Positions 12,201-23,750 of a stretch of 64,000 nt of DNA are shown in pieces; positions within the stretch are counted from its first letter, which is position 1; each line of letters begins with the position of its first letter. The position numbers and the translations under genes were made by a program. The notes beneath the pieces were generated by a model. The model had not been told where the DNA came from, searched no databases, and worked only from the letters and a program-made list of their open reading frames with translations. Source of the DNA: Camellia lanceoleosa (taxonomy: Eukaryota > Streptophyta > Magnoliopsida > Ericales > Theaceae); NCBI GenBank assembly GCA_025200525.1, contig CM045770.1, forward strand, positions 135,126,200 through 135,190,199, in the 5' to 3' direction.

Positions 12201-13640
12201 TACCAAAATTCGAATGTTACCAATTGTTTATGAACGGGTGTTTTATGCAATAAATAAAACTCAAAATCTGAAATAGTAATAAGGCCTTATTTGATTAACA
12301 TGATTAATAATAAAATGATTAATAACCATTTATTATGTATTCATTTTATTTTCTTGACATTACCATTTATTATCCAATCAAATTCATGATATAACCATTT
12401 ATTATGTGTTCATTTTATTTTCTTTTATTTTATACTTGAAATTATGATTCCCAACCCCTTTGAACTAACAATTTGCAATCAAACATAGGATTGTGAGTCC
12501 ATGAACTAACAATTTGCAATCAAACATACTATTAATCAAACATGCCCCAAGTGTCACAATTGTAAGGTTGTTAGTTTGTATAACATTACTCTATCAACCT
12601 ACCTCATACAAAAAATCATTTTATTTTATATAAGAAAAGAAAAAGAAAAATAAAATATTTAAGGAGAAAAGAAAAAGAAAAAAAAAGATTAATTTAACTC
12701 CTAACTCATACAAAAAATCAACCCATTATCTCTATTTATTTTATATAAGTCTTTTCGTAAATAATTAAAAAGCCACAAAAAATAAATTAAAATAAAATAA
12801 AACAAACAATTTCCAAACAAACCCTTGCATGAGAGAAAAGAAACTAAATGAGCAATTTTTTATATATCTGTTGTTTTATTTTTTCTACATATCTTGAATC
12901 AAAAAAATATTTAACTACATATCCAAGAAAGCCATTAATGACGCAGAATTATTCCACACAATCAAACCAAGCATTGACATTTTAAGCAGATGAATAGTTG
13001 TTAAAAACAAAGTAAAGATGGTACATGTCATGCAATGCCAAATACCCAAAAAGAAACAACAGAATATAAGATATCATCAAAGTTTGACCAGATTGAAAAT
13101 AAGTACATGTCAAACAGAGTCAATTTCAAAAGATTAACATTAGTTTTAAAGTTCATTAACAAAGTTAAAACCTTAAAACTAATTTATCAGGTCGAAACGC
13201 AGAGCTGAACTTTAGAAGGGTACTTCCTAACAATTAACAAAGACAAATTCGGAAAAGGGGAGGGGGGAAAATAGAAAAATAAAATAAAATAAAAAAGCAA
13301 GTAACACTAAACTTGGTCACAATAGAACTCACAAACAAAAACAAAGAAAAATTCTAAGTGCATAATTTGATTAGTACGGGAAAAAACAGATGTGCTCAAA
13401 CTTAGAAGTGACATTGAAGTAGCGAATGAAGGAAAATAATCATTTTTAAGACATGTATACATGAAGGGAAAAAATATTAACAGAAGCCTCAATGTGGACC
13501 TAGTAAATGAAGACACTGTTATAAAAGTATGTATGCATCAGCATAATTTGAGACATGAAATCACTCTAATATTTTGGGCACTTTTTTGTATTTCGAATGG
13601 GTTTTGAAATACCAAAAAAAAAAAGGAAACAAAGATTTTT
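9215..13640. other. Helitron 2 interior, no gene seen
   Basis: AT-rich DNA. ORFs of 60-69 codons at 10120, 11323, 11980, 12059 and 13307 show no known motif. A near-repeat (attagtatacatagattatgcatgc) occurs at about 10677 and 10743. Short repeats around accatttattatgt lie near 12330-12420. Confidence 0.55.
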
Positions 13641-13644
13641 TGAA

Positions 13645-13760
13645 TCGGTTAGTATAGGTCATTCGAATATAAGCAATCGGTTAGTATAGGTCATTCGAAA
13701 TATAAGCGGCAGTGGTAAATGGGTTAGTATAGGTCATTCGATTGTAATATAAGCTTTTTT
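13645..13760. repeat. Short tandem repeat, three copies of ggttagtataggtcattcga
   Basis: A 20-bp motif recurs three times (about 13647, 13679 and 13722), each followed by a tataagc-type tail. Possibly a decayed subterminal or promoter repeat inside Helitron 2. Confidence 0.75.
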
Positions 13761-15360
13761 CGAAATACAAACCGATTCGAAATACAGAGTTTCGAAACCC
13801 GTGTCAAAATCAAAACCGAAATCACAACCCATATTTTTCTGTTCATTCTACTTTGATAACATTTTTCACACGCAATAAAACAACTATTACAAAGTCTCAT
13901 AACCAAATTTACAACCAACCATCACAAATGTGACTACCAAAAAGTCTTACCACATGATTACAACATGAGACCAAACAAAGCACACCATCTTCCTAAGATC
14001 CACAAAGCACACATGATCCAAATCTTTGCTTACACTTCCCTGTGGATCATGTTTTAATCGAGTGTGACCACATGATCCAAATCATTTTTCAATTTATGTC
14101 ACACTCGATTAAAACTATGTCACACTCGATTAAAACTAAGATATATGCACAGTAAGTTATAAACACCAAACAAAGCACACCTGTCAATGCCTACTGCTGC
14201 CAATCACAAATGAGATTTAGAGGTCCTAGAAAAAAAAAAAAAAAACAAAAAAGAAGAGAGAAAATAAGAAATAGACCGTAGCAACTACAAAGGTACCTCT
14301 AATTTTTTTAGTTAAACAATTATCAACCAAATGATGGATTAAAAAAGAAAATGGCATGATATCTTAATTATAAATCAAAGCTAAACTTTTTTTTTAATTG
14401 AAAAAAAAGGATAATCAGCATGCCATGATCTGGGCATGTGAAAAAACTTTTGCGGTTAGTGGCCTAATCAGCATGCCAATGTTTTTTTATCTGCTTTATA
14501 TTCCTCTCTTTATCATGGGGAACATGCTGCCAAATATTTTTTCCAAATCAAATATTTGAAGATCTCTAATTTCTAAAAAAAAAATCATAGAAAGAAATTT
14601 AATTGTAACAATATACTCAAAACCCAAATATATTTTATCAGTTTGCCTAGAAAGAAATCATAGAAAGAAATCTAATTGTAGAAATCAAAACCCAAATATA
14701 TTAAAAAAACATACATACAATTTAAGTGGTATTCAATAAGCACACCCACCTTCCCCCCTCTCTCTCTCTGTCTTCATTTCCTTTTCTCTTTCTTTTCTTA
14801 AGTTCATTTCAAGTTCTCAAAAACTTGTAAACAATATATCAGAATGTAAACAATATTTCAAGTCCTCTTTTCAGGTATTTTCCCGCCAATTACTCATTTT
14901 ATTAACATTACCTTGTTGACACCACAAAACTTCAATAACATTACCTAGTTCTTATATTTGTATTTTATTCTGATCATCAAAATTTGCTCATTTTGAAAGC
15001 CCATTTTTCCAATATGATTGTATTTTCAGAATGTAAATAAATTATGATTGGTATTTTCCCTTGGATCTGGGTTTAAATAAAAAATTAAAAGAAGTAACTC
15101 CATTCCTTCGTAAATGGTAAGTTATTTGGTGCAGTAAGTGGGGTTGATAGTATCATCTTTAACTAAACAGAGCATTGATTTCCCAATGAACACCAAATTT
15201 TACCGATGAGATTGAATCTTCCTTAAAAATTAAATAAAAAATTAATGCAATTAATTATATGTAATGTGATATGTATAGGTCAGTGTATATATAATGTGAT
15301 ATGCATAGGTTAAACACACAAAACAGGGGGTTCAAGGTTGGGTAGAGAGAAAGTAAGAGA
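13761..15360. other. Helitron 2 interior, no gene seen
   Basis: AT-rich. The motif cacactcgattaaaac is repeated near 14100-14130, and a related inverted copy lies near 14055. No supported coding region. Confidence 0.5.
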
Positions 15361-15364
15361 ATAC

Positions 15365-15420
15365 CTTTCCAACAATGGCAACCACTTTACCTCTGTCCAG
15401 AGCTGCCTTCAGGCAACAAA
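15365..15420 (-). pseudogene. Possible captured exon
   Basis: Minus-strand frame AALDRGKVVAIVGK is followed directly by a GT donor (gtattc) and preceded by an AG. The stretch looks coding but is too short to name. It lies close to the Helitron 5' end, where captured exons are often found. Confidence 0.3.
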
Positions 15421-16070
15421 AATAGATTAATTCAGAACTGGAATTCTGGAGATTGGCCCCCCCAAAAACAACAAAAACAAAGCTACTGATTTGCAAAGAT
15501 ATTTCACTCTTCCAGGGAGTAAAGGAAATACAAAATTTGCAGATTTCAATTTCTCAGATTGGCAAAAGCAATTTGGTTGTTTACACAAAAGACATCCAAA
15601 AAATTTAACACAAAATTTGAAAATTGTTTACACAAAGGTAGAGAGAAGGGGGAGATGAGGGATACCCACTGGATTTGTGGCCTCGATCATCATCACCTCG
15701 AAGTCTCAATCGCCGAAGCCTAAATTTGTGATGAGGGTACCCACTTGCTATGTTGCTGACGGTAGTGGTGAGGAGGGAGATGAGGTGGTCTCTGCCACAA
15801 ACCGATGGTGGAGATGTGAAGAGAGTGAGGGTTTGTGAGGAAGGTGGAGCTTCAAGCAAAGGAGGATGAAATGGAACAGAGAGAAACAGTGAAATGGGAT
15901 TGAAATTTTGAGCGGTGGAAGGGTTTGAAATTTTTTCAACCGTGAAGCTATATCCAACGGTAAAGATAAAAGAGACAAAATCTCAAATTCATCTCAGCCT
16001 TTGAATCTCATCTCCACCTAGGATAGATGTCCCATCTGGTTTGAAAATATGAGCTGTTTTATTATATAGA

Positions 16071-16386
16071 TGTCATATTTTTAAATATTTAATATATATT
16101 TTATGTCAAATATTTAATTTTATCAAATTTATCAACTTTAAGTATGTTATTTTAGTAAAAAAAATTTTAAATGTAATTTTTTTTTTTGAAAAAAGTCCTC
16201 AATGTGTCCAACATGTGTCTAGCGCGTGTCTATCTCATACCTAACCACCAATGAGATGTCTATGTTTTATAGATTTTTGGGATGCAAAGCCCTATTCAAT
16301 TCCTTGATAATTAATTTTAGAAGGATTTGGTAATAGATCCCTCACTGTCTAATTTGTCTTTCAAAAGGACAAGAATTATATAGATT
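16071..16386. other. AT-rich spacer, nothing recognised
   Basis: Host or old repeat DNA that formed the right flank of Helitron 2. No ORF or repeat end was seen. Confidence 0.5.
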
Positions 16387-16439
16387 CTTTCAAAACCCCA
16401 TAATATTTTAAAACTTATTTCTTTTACTATACTACCCTT

Positions 16440-16461
16440 ATATATATATATATATATATAT
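16440..16461. repeat. (TA)n microsatellite
   Basis: Uninterrupted TA run. Confidence 0.9.
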
Positions 16462-16499
16462 TAGCTTTTCTATAAAGTCATCCTCACAATATATTTCAG

Positions 16500-16810
16500 A
16501 GTAAAATTTTACTTTGAGTCGTAATAAACTTTTCTCTTATTTAAAGTAAAATTTTACTCTTAATTAGAGTAAAATTTATTATAATTCAAAGTAAAATTTT
16601 ATATCGTTAAGCACATATATTACCTTAGAGGTAAAATTTTACTCTCATTTTATCAAACAAAAACAGAACACATACCAAAGTAAAATTTTACTCTCATTTT
16701 GTCAAACAAAAACAGAGGACATACTAGAGAAAAAAATAGAGAAATAGAGAGCTAGAGAGAACACATATATTGCCTTAGATTTGGTTCAAACCAGAGTAAA
16801 ATTTTACTGT
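16500..16810. repeat. Cluster of the 14-bp palindrome AGTAAAATTTTACT
   Basis: Perfect or near-perfect copies at about 16501, 16548, 16590, 16629, 16679 and 16796. Two of them sit in a 50-bp duplicated context (actctcatttt followed by tcaaacaaaaacaga, near 16640 and 16690). Confidence 0.8.
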
Positions 16811-17268
16811 CTAAAAAACAGAACATGATGGGGAGACAAAGAGAAAAAGAATAAGAGAATATAGATATGAGATGATAGATCTCAAATCTGCTGTCATCAA
16901 TCTCAGATCTGAAGTCTTGGCCTCTAAGGATGACGATGGTGGCATCGAATGGCGCTAGTGGTTGAGATGCTAGTGATGAAATGGTAGTGGCGGTGGTGGT
17001 GACGAATAGCATCGATGGTTGAGACAGTGTTGGTAGAGACGACAGAGGTGGTGAAAACGATGGTAGTCATGGTAGTCGTGGTAGTAAAAATGGTGATGGT
17101 AGTAGTGGTGTAAACGGTGGTAGTGGTGGTGGAAAGAGCTCTTAGAAAGAGATAGAGGAGAAAGATAAAGAGTTTGTGTGTGAAGGGGTAAATTTGTCAC
17201 ACAAAATATAAATCTGAAAATTTTTATCCTTTATACAATACTTTATAATTATGAGGGGGTTTTGAAAG

Positions 17269-18137
17269 TTTTTTTTTTTTTTTTGGTCCTTTTAACAAAA
17301 AAAGGAAGGTAAGAGGGATTTATGACCAAATTTCCCTTAATTTTAAGTTCCCCTATGATCCAAAATAGAAAGATATAGGAATCTACTAAATTAGGTATCT
17401 AAACAATTTAGATAACCAAATAAAATCTAAACAATTTAGATTACCAAATAAAAGATAGGATATGGATATTAATACTTCCCAAGGTTACCTTTCTACAATT
17501 GACTTCATAATAAATCAATTTACTTTAGTTAGCAATATATTGTTGTCAGTTTGATTACTGAAAAAAGGGAAACATATGTGACACAAGCCCTCTCAACCCT
17601 GCCCAACGAATTCATGTTGATTAGGGATGGCAAGTCAGGAATGGGACTATACTCTCTCTTCCCAGCCATACCCCTTTTTAGAACCTCCCCAACTCACTCT
17701 AAATAGCAAGATTGCTAAAATTGGAATCCTACGTATGATCGTTAAAGGCTCTCGAGGATCGAATCGCAAGATTTTACTTTCAGTACAAAATAAAGTATAA
17801 ACTTATCAATAATGATAATTTACAGTAAATAATTTTAAAATCATGAAAAAAATTATAAATTTGATATAATTCATCTTCTATACTAACATAAATTTTTGTA
17901 TAGCGTTCACTAATAATATTAAAATTAATAAAATGGTTACTAATATTGATTTTTAGAGGAAATCAAGTATTCAATTCTCCCTCTGAACAATTTTATTCAC
18001 ATAATAGGTTGAATTCATTAACTTTGATTTTAGCACAAAATAAATTTTTTAAATTTCACAACAAGTTTCCAAATAAATTTCCTCACAAAAAAAGACACTT
18101 GAAGAGGCAGTTTTTTGTTAAAATTTTGATATAAAGA
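17269..18137. other. AT-rich stretch, no gene seen
   Basis: Contains a poly(T) run at about 17271-17284 and a segment gattagggatggcaagtcagg near 17619 that resembles a hAT-MITE end. No partner end was identified. Confidence 0.45.
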
Positions 18138-18149
18138 CATATACAACAA

Positions 18150-18500
18150 AAAAAGGTCTATGGTGACGAAAACTCGTGACGAAAAAATATTTCGTCTCCA
18201 AATATGCATGTTTTAGTGATGAAAATAAGATTTCGTCTCCAATTGTACTATTTTTAGAGACGAAAACCAAATTTCGTCACCAAATGCTTAAAATCAAATA
18301 AAACAATAGGTGACGAAAATTTTATTCGTCTCTAAATTTTATTTTTCGTCACAAAACAATTTCCCGCCCTTGGAAAATTGGACGGAAGATTTAGCGCCAT
18401 TTTGGAGACGAAATTTTTCGTCACCATTGTAAAAAAATTTAGAGAGGAAATAATTTCGTCTCCAAATGTATTATTTTAGAGAGGAAAACCAAATTTCGTC
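18150..18500. repeat. Left subterminal repeats of CACTA element
   Basis: Many copies in both orientations of gtgacgaaa / tttcgtcacc / tttcgtctcc, spaced 20-40 bp. In CACTA elements these bind the element-encoded regulatory protein. Confidence 0.8.
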
Positions 18501-18640
18501 ACCAAATGCTTAAAATCAATAAAAAATAAAATTGAACCATAAATATCTCTCTCTGTCACTCCCTCACCCATACATCTCACACACCATCCGTTTATCTTTA
18601 TAGCACCGCTTAACCCACACGCCATCGTACGCTCTCTACA

Positions 18641-18642
<2 letters not shown>

Positions 18643-18676
<34 letters not shown>
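18643..18676. repeat. (CT)n microsatellite
   Basis: Long CT run, typical of a plant 5'UTR or promoter. It gives an artificial Arg/Glu-rich minus-strand ORF (18476-18757). Confidence 0.9.
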
Positions 18677-18677
<1 letters not shown>

Positions 18678-18811
18678 GCCTCTTCTCGCTTACGAGCTCC
18701 CTCTTCCCTCTTCTCTCTTCTCACTTTTCCAACCTCCGTCTCCCCTATTTTCGCCATGTGGCGATTTTTGTTTATCTATTATTTGATAAATATCTTATTA
18801 CTTGCTTTATC

Positions 18812-19029
18812 CACTACTACAAAAATAGTTAAAAATCACACTTTAATGAATGAAAATATCTCACTTTTATTGGAAGTGTAATAAAAAAAATTAGATTAAT
18901 ATTTTAATCACACTTGATTTGATTGAGTGTAATAATATTTATTTTTTATATCACTTTTCAATTAAGTATGATTATTTATATTTTTTTAATTACACTTTCT
19001 AATTAATATATAATTATATTTATTTTTTA
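18812..19029 (+). mobile_element. Orphan CACTA-like left end 1
   Basis: Begins CACTACTACAAAAATAG and continues with repeated atcacactt / aagtgtgat subterminal motifs. No matching right end (ctatttttgtagtagtg) was seen in the window. The segment is bracketed by a perfect 25-bp direct repeat (18786-18810 and 19030-19054). Confidence 0.5.
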
Positions 19030-19178
19030 ATAAATATCTTATTACTTGCTTTATATTTATTAAGATTTTTTATTGTATCTTTTTTTAGATTTTATTCTCT
19101 GTATGTATGATACATACACACAGAACAAACCAAACAACAAACAGGTCGTCGCTTGCTCTCCTTCTCATATCCCTAATG

Positions 19179-19400
19179 CACTATTACAAAAACAGTTAAA
19201 TATCACACTTTGACAAAAAAAAATTATCTCATTTTTATTGAAAGTGTGATAAAAAAAAATTAAATTAATATTTTAATTACACTTAATTTAAGTGACTATG
19301 ATAATATTTATTTTTAATCTCACCTTTTAAATAAGTGTAATTATATATATATATATATATTTTTTTTTTAATTATTTTTTTTAAATAAGTGTGATTGTAT
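19179..19400 (+). mobile_element. Orphan CACTA-like left end 2
   Basis: Begins CACTATTACAAAAACAG and carries the same aagtgtgat / atcacactt subterminal repeats as the copy at 18812, in the same orientation and order. No right end was found, so it is probably a truncated or solo terminus. Confidence 0.5.
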
Positions 19401-19559
19401 GTATTTTTTTAGTTTTATATAAAATAATTTCCGATGCACTTATCCGTAAAAATTCAAACCGGCCAAGACATTTTTTTTTTGGGTTCTGTTTCTATTGCGC
19501 AGTACTAGAGCAGCCCCCCACACACAACACAACACAATTCAATTCATATATTTTTTTTT

Positions 19560-19690
19560 GGAGATTTCCAAACCTATCTCTCACTCTTTTCTTTTCAAAC
19601 CCTAACCCTACATCCTTTGATCGGCGGCGACTACTATGAGCAGCAGTGAAAGGCGAGCAGCAGCGGCGGTGAGCGGCTGAGGTATTCACC
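19560..19690 (+). pseudogene. Gene 5' end-like cargo
   Basis: A pyrimidine-rich leader with aaaccctaaccctac precedes ATG at 19636, a short frame MSSSERRAAAAVSG and a stop. It looks like the 5'UTR and first codons of a plant gene, but no continuous gene follows. Cargo in the CACTA element; identity unknown. Confidence 0.35.
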
Positions 19691-19699
19691 CAAAAAAAG

Positions 19700-20960
19700 A
19701 AAAGAAAAGAAAAAAAAAGAGCAACTGAGGTATTGATATTGATTTTGAAGTCGAAGCAGGTGGGATTTTTCAAAGATCTGATTCTGTGAAGTCTAAAATT
19801 TGTCTTTCTCATGAACACGGGCACACGGTTGATTTGATTCATTTGGCGTCGCATTTTCAAAAGTGGAGCAGCAGAGGTATTCTATGCAAGTGAAACAGGA
19901 AAATGGGTTTGTATATGTTTCTCTATTTGAGTGCTCTGTTGCTTTATTTTTTTTTTGGTTTTTTTCCCTTTTCAATTGAACACTTCAGTAGTTGAAGTAC
20001 CTTTCCAACTAATGAATTTCTACATGTTATGACATGGATGATGATAGTCTAGAGAGCAAAATGAATGAGAAGTTGCAGAATATACTAAAAGCAACTTTGA
20101 ATTCATTGTTTCAAGAAATTTATCCAAAATCCAATGTCAATTGAAAAAGTTTTTGTTACCTTTTTTGATCTGTGAGGATTCATTAGTTATTGTTAACCAA
20201 CTTGTTTGCTGGCATGATTATCTTTCCTTGGCTATACTGAAATATTGTTTTGGACTTCCTCAAATACTCTGTGAAATATTGGATCACATTTGCCTTGTTT
20301 ATGTTGGTATGCAAATAAAATAAATTAGGTGAAGATAAAGAACTGATATGTAGATTAAGAAGAGTTTTTTTTTTAAATTATTATTTTTATTTATTATTCT
20401 TTTACATGGTTGGGTCATGGAGAGCTTTTTCGATTTTGTAATAACAAGGATACATTGGTATGGATTTTTATTATTTTTATTTTCTATATGTTGTGTATAC
20501 TTGGGACAACATCTCCTTTTGGTGCCTTAAATAATGAAATGGCTTGTAAAATTAAGAAAAAATGTTCTTGTCAGATCACAGGTCTATATCCAACCAGGTT
20601 CGACTTGCAACCTTAATTTTTAATTAAGAACTTTATTGCAATGGTGAGTTTAATTCTCTTGGTTGCATTTTGTTTAATGGATCATGTATAATATTTAGGT
20701 GAACTTGTGTTGGTATACTAAGTTTTTGCCAAGAAATTGATTGCTTTTCTTCTTAGGATATTGGGGTATGTATCTCATTGGTGTCCGATTGGGCAGCTAT
20801 CTATTTTTTGGTAACTCTGAGCAAGTGTTGAGATCCAATAAATGAGCGAGAATCAGAGTCTGTATTCTATCTCTTTTGTTTTGGTATATATCTTGATCAC
20901 TGGAGTCTTTGTCATCTCATTAGCTTCTGCTGTCATGTTAATTGATCTTTACTTTTATTT
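19700..20960. other. CACTA cargo, intron-like DNA
   Basis: T-rich plus-strand composition typical of plant introns. A short possible coding piece, MDDDSLESKMNEKLQNILKA, lies at 20035 onward. No exon chain could be built. Confidence 0.35.
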
Positions 20961-20978
20961 TTTCTGAATGAGACAGGT

Positions 20979-21031
20979 TATTAACTATGCTTCTGGACAG
21001 GCATGTGGAAAGAGTTTCACGCAGAATGGTA
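20979..21031 (+). pseudogene. Possible captured exon
   Basis: An AG acceptor (tgagacag) precedes a frame VINYASGQACGKSFTQN, then GT (gtaggg). Coding-like but unrecognised; it may belong to the same source gene as the exon at 22742. Confidence 0.35.
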
Positions 21032-21034
21032 GGG

Positions 21035-22735
21035 CATATTACTCTGTTTACTTTTGTAATAAATGGATTGTAATAAATGGATTGCTTTCCTTTTGCGAGT
21101 TATTAGCCTTTTGGTTTTTATATTTGAATATATGTTGAATTAATCATTGAAACAAAATTCTTATGAAGTAATAAACCTTAGAATTATTATTTTTAATTTG
21201 TATTTTTGGTGAAAGTTTAATGCCCTAAACCTCTCTATTATAAATTTATAGATTTTATTTATAGAAGTCAATGTTTAGGTGAGAAGCAATAAGGCTTTAT
21301 GATGCTGGACAACATGCGAGAATAGAACAACTGAAAGAAAATAGAAGAAAGGACATACAAAATAAAAGAAGGAAAAAGATTGAGATCTACACTAATGGTC
21401 ATGGATGTGGTCATGGCACATGACATTATTTGGGGTGTTACACTAATGGTCTTTATTTCCTAACCTGTACCCAAACTAGAGAAGGAACCAAAGAAAGCGG
21501 ACAGTTCAGTTTTGGTACTCATGTTTTAACAATCAACCAAAGAATAAGGACACGCTTTCATGACTTTAGCTGCCATTAAACAAGTACTTATTATGTTACT
21601 TTTTAGAGGACTTTAAAAAGGGCATTATTACCAACTAGTGCATTAGATTATGACCTTTCCATCTCTCTAGTGCTTGCATTGCTACTGGGAAACTAGTGTT
21701 CATGCAAAATTATGACCTCTTTAATCAGTGTAGGTTTTCTTTGTAAATATTCTGCTTGTCTAGATTGCCACATTTAATTGAGGTTGTTTAATAGTCTCTG
21801 CGAGTGTGTATAGTTGTGCTATTCTAGATTCTCATTGACTTGTGTAATTTCAGTTTTACGAAAAGAAGAAAAATCTGATTGCTGCTGCTGCTGCTTTTGG
21901 GTAATAAGTAAGCCTATAAGGCAATTCACCATGATGGCTTTGACTGCATAAGATTTGAATGAGTTCTTGCTTAAGGTTTATTTGAATTCCTAAGCAACCA
22001 AAAACCACAATTGACAAGCACAATTTCTTTTAGTTATACACAACAATTCTCTTTTTTATTAACTATATTTAGAATTGGTTATCTCAAGCTGATTAATGTA
22101 ACTTGTCAAAAGTTTTGCCAACCTTCCTAGTATTTGTTTAGCAAGTTATCTAAATTGGTCACAAATTTTGAAATGTTGCCAAAATGCCTATCCTATCACT
22201 TGAATTGATTACCCCCTTGGATAAATATAGCTTTTCAATTTCCCTTTTTGGGACTACCCAAAGATTCAATTCTTAGTCTCTGTTAATCACATGGCTTAAG
22301 AGTTTTGTTTTGAACAAAAATTTCCCGTTATATTAGATGACCGACTCCCAAAATTAGAAAACATAAAGTTTTATTTGTGGATTTTGTTCCCATCAAGATT
22401 TCGACTGTTTGTCTTAGTGCTAACATGATTGATTAGTTGCCAAATCCATGTTGTAAATCAGTGAGTTGCTTGATTAATGACACAGGAGATTAGCTTTTAA
22501 TATATTAAATTCAGGAATTTTATCCACCCATACTTGTATGCATTGTCAGTTGGAGCTTCCTGTCACTCAATAGGCTTTTGCTGTTTTGATTTTTAATGGA
22601 CCAAGACAAATTAACCGCTTCATACTGTGTCAGAAAGAAGGATCACATGATCAAGTTATAATTGCTAAAGGTGATTTTTGGAAGATTAACAAATGCTTCA
22701 CATGAAAGGTGTTTTGAGTGTTGTGCTTTTCTTTT
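21035..22735. other. CACTA cargo, intron-like DNA
   Basis: T-rich sequence without ORFs or repeat ends, consistent with introns of the captured gene. A (CTG)n-like run, gctgctgctgctgctttt, is near 21882. Confidence 0.4.
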
Positions 22736-22741
22736 TTGCAG

Positions 22742-22857
22742 GAAGAGCTGAAGAATACAGCTATTAAAATGGCAGAACAGAGTAAGGTTCTTAACACTCC
22801 AGGGGCAGAAAAGCAGACAAAAAGGGAGCTGTTTGATGCACTTCGGCAAGAACTTGA
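22742..22857 (+). pseudogene. Captured host exon, 116 nt
   Basis: A strong acceptor (cttttttgcag) and donor (gtaagtg) border an open frame starting EELKNTAIKMAEQSK and ending RELFDALRQELE. The composition and splice sites say it is a real exon from a host gene with a helical, charged product. I do not recognise the family. No convincing flanking exon joins it in frame. Confidence 0.6.
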
Positions 22858-22859
22858 GT

Positions 22860-23745
22860 AAGTGTTGATATTATTTTGCAGTGGTCATTTCATATGAGCG
22901 AGGTAGAACTCCCTGTCTATTTAATTTGAAGTCTTCAAGCATCTTCCCCTTACCAATTAACAAACAGGTCATTGATCCCCGCTTGTCATTTTGGAAATCC
23001 TATATACTCACAAAATTAGTTGTGCTTTATGGTAACTTGATGGAAGGTTATTAGTTTCCTATGAACATATCATGTTGAATGGTTGGAAAGCAATTCACAC
23101 TCATATATGGGTTGTACAGTGGTGATGGATCAATTAACCTGTTATGGGTCCTTTATGCAGTTGATCTCTCATTGGTCTGTTACAATATTTTATGCGTTTG
23201 TTACATGGAATGGTTTATCCTTTCATGTTATTTTACGTATGTGTACCCACTTCTTGTCAAAAAAATAAAAATGTGAGCCCACTCCTTACAGTTCTTTCTT
23301 CAGCTGGGCAAGTATCAGCAGTTCAGTAGTGATGTTAGCTTTTGTATGATAGATCTGTATAAGGTTTATGTTTTTTCAAGTAAGGATATGCCTTAAGTAT
23401 GGGCCTATAGGAATAGAAGGTTGGCACTCTTTGCTCAAGGCAGTTGCTAGTGCTTGTTTTATTATTATTATTTTTTCTATGTAGGTGTGTATTATATTAT
23501 GGTGTTTTCTATATAATGTAGTTATTATAGGTCTGTTCACAGTGTTCAGTAAAAACAAATTAAACTGACCCACAAGATGATCCTTGGCAACCCCTATAGC
23601 CCATGTATGTAAATCCAAAAGTTACCAAAATACCCGACATAAAAACTCGAAAACATAAAATAACCATAAAATAAAACTCTAATAGTACTAGAAACATCTA
23701 TATTATATATAAAGTGAACAACTCACTCTGGTGGTGTCTTGAAGC
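22860..23745. other. CACTA interior, no gene seen
   Basis: T-rich. The overlapping ORFs at 23079/23083 and the minus ORF at 23376-23618 show no domain and are probably chance. Confidence 0.45.
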
Positions 23746-23750
23746 TTCCT

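Larger units (their letters stand above)
9185..16070 (-). mobile_element. Non-autonomous Helitron 2 (6,886 bp)
   Basis: Minus strand: begins TCTATATAATAAAACAGC at 16070 and ends with the perfect hairpin GTGCCTTCAGGCAC followed by GGGTTATGCCTAG at 9185. It is flanked by A (9184) and T (16071). The 3' end is near-identical to that of Helitron 1, so both belong to one family. No Rep/helicase frame was seen. The interior is AT-rich; one possible cargo exon lies near 15370-15420. Confidence 0.87.
16387..17268. mobile_element. TIR element with 13-bp perfect ends CTTTCAAAACCCC
   Basis: CTTTCAAAACCCC at 16387-16399 is matched by GGGGTTTTGAAAG at 17256-17268, with weaker pairing just inside. No clear target duplication, so the class is uncertain. 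The interior has an AT microsatellite, a cluster of palindromes (16500-16810) and, at about 16950-17150, a GGT-rich low-complexity block that produces artificial His/Ser-rich minus-strand ORFs. Confidence 0.5.

Noticed and set aside
9185..16070. Autonomous Helitron with Rep/helicase
   Set aside because: No frame with Rep HUH or helicase motifs was found on either strand in either Helitron.
16970..17200. His/Tyr-rich 76-codon minus ORF
   Set aside because: Produced by a GGT/GTA trinucleotide-rich block; no domain, no splice context.
18476..18757. Arg/Glu-rich minus ORF
   Set aside because: Arises from a CT/GA microsatellite within a captured leader-like sequence.
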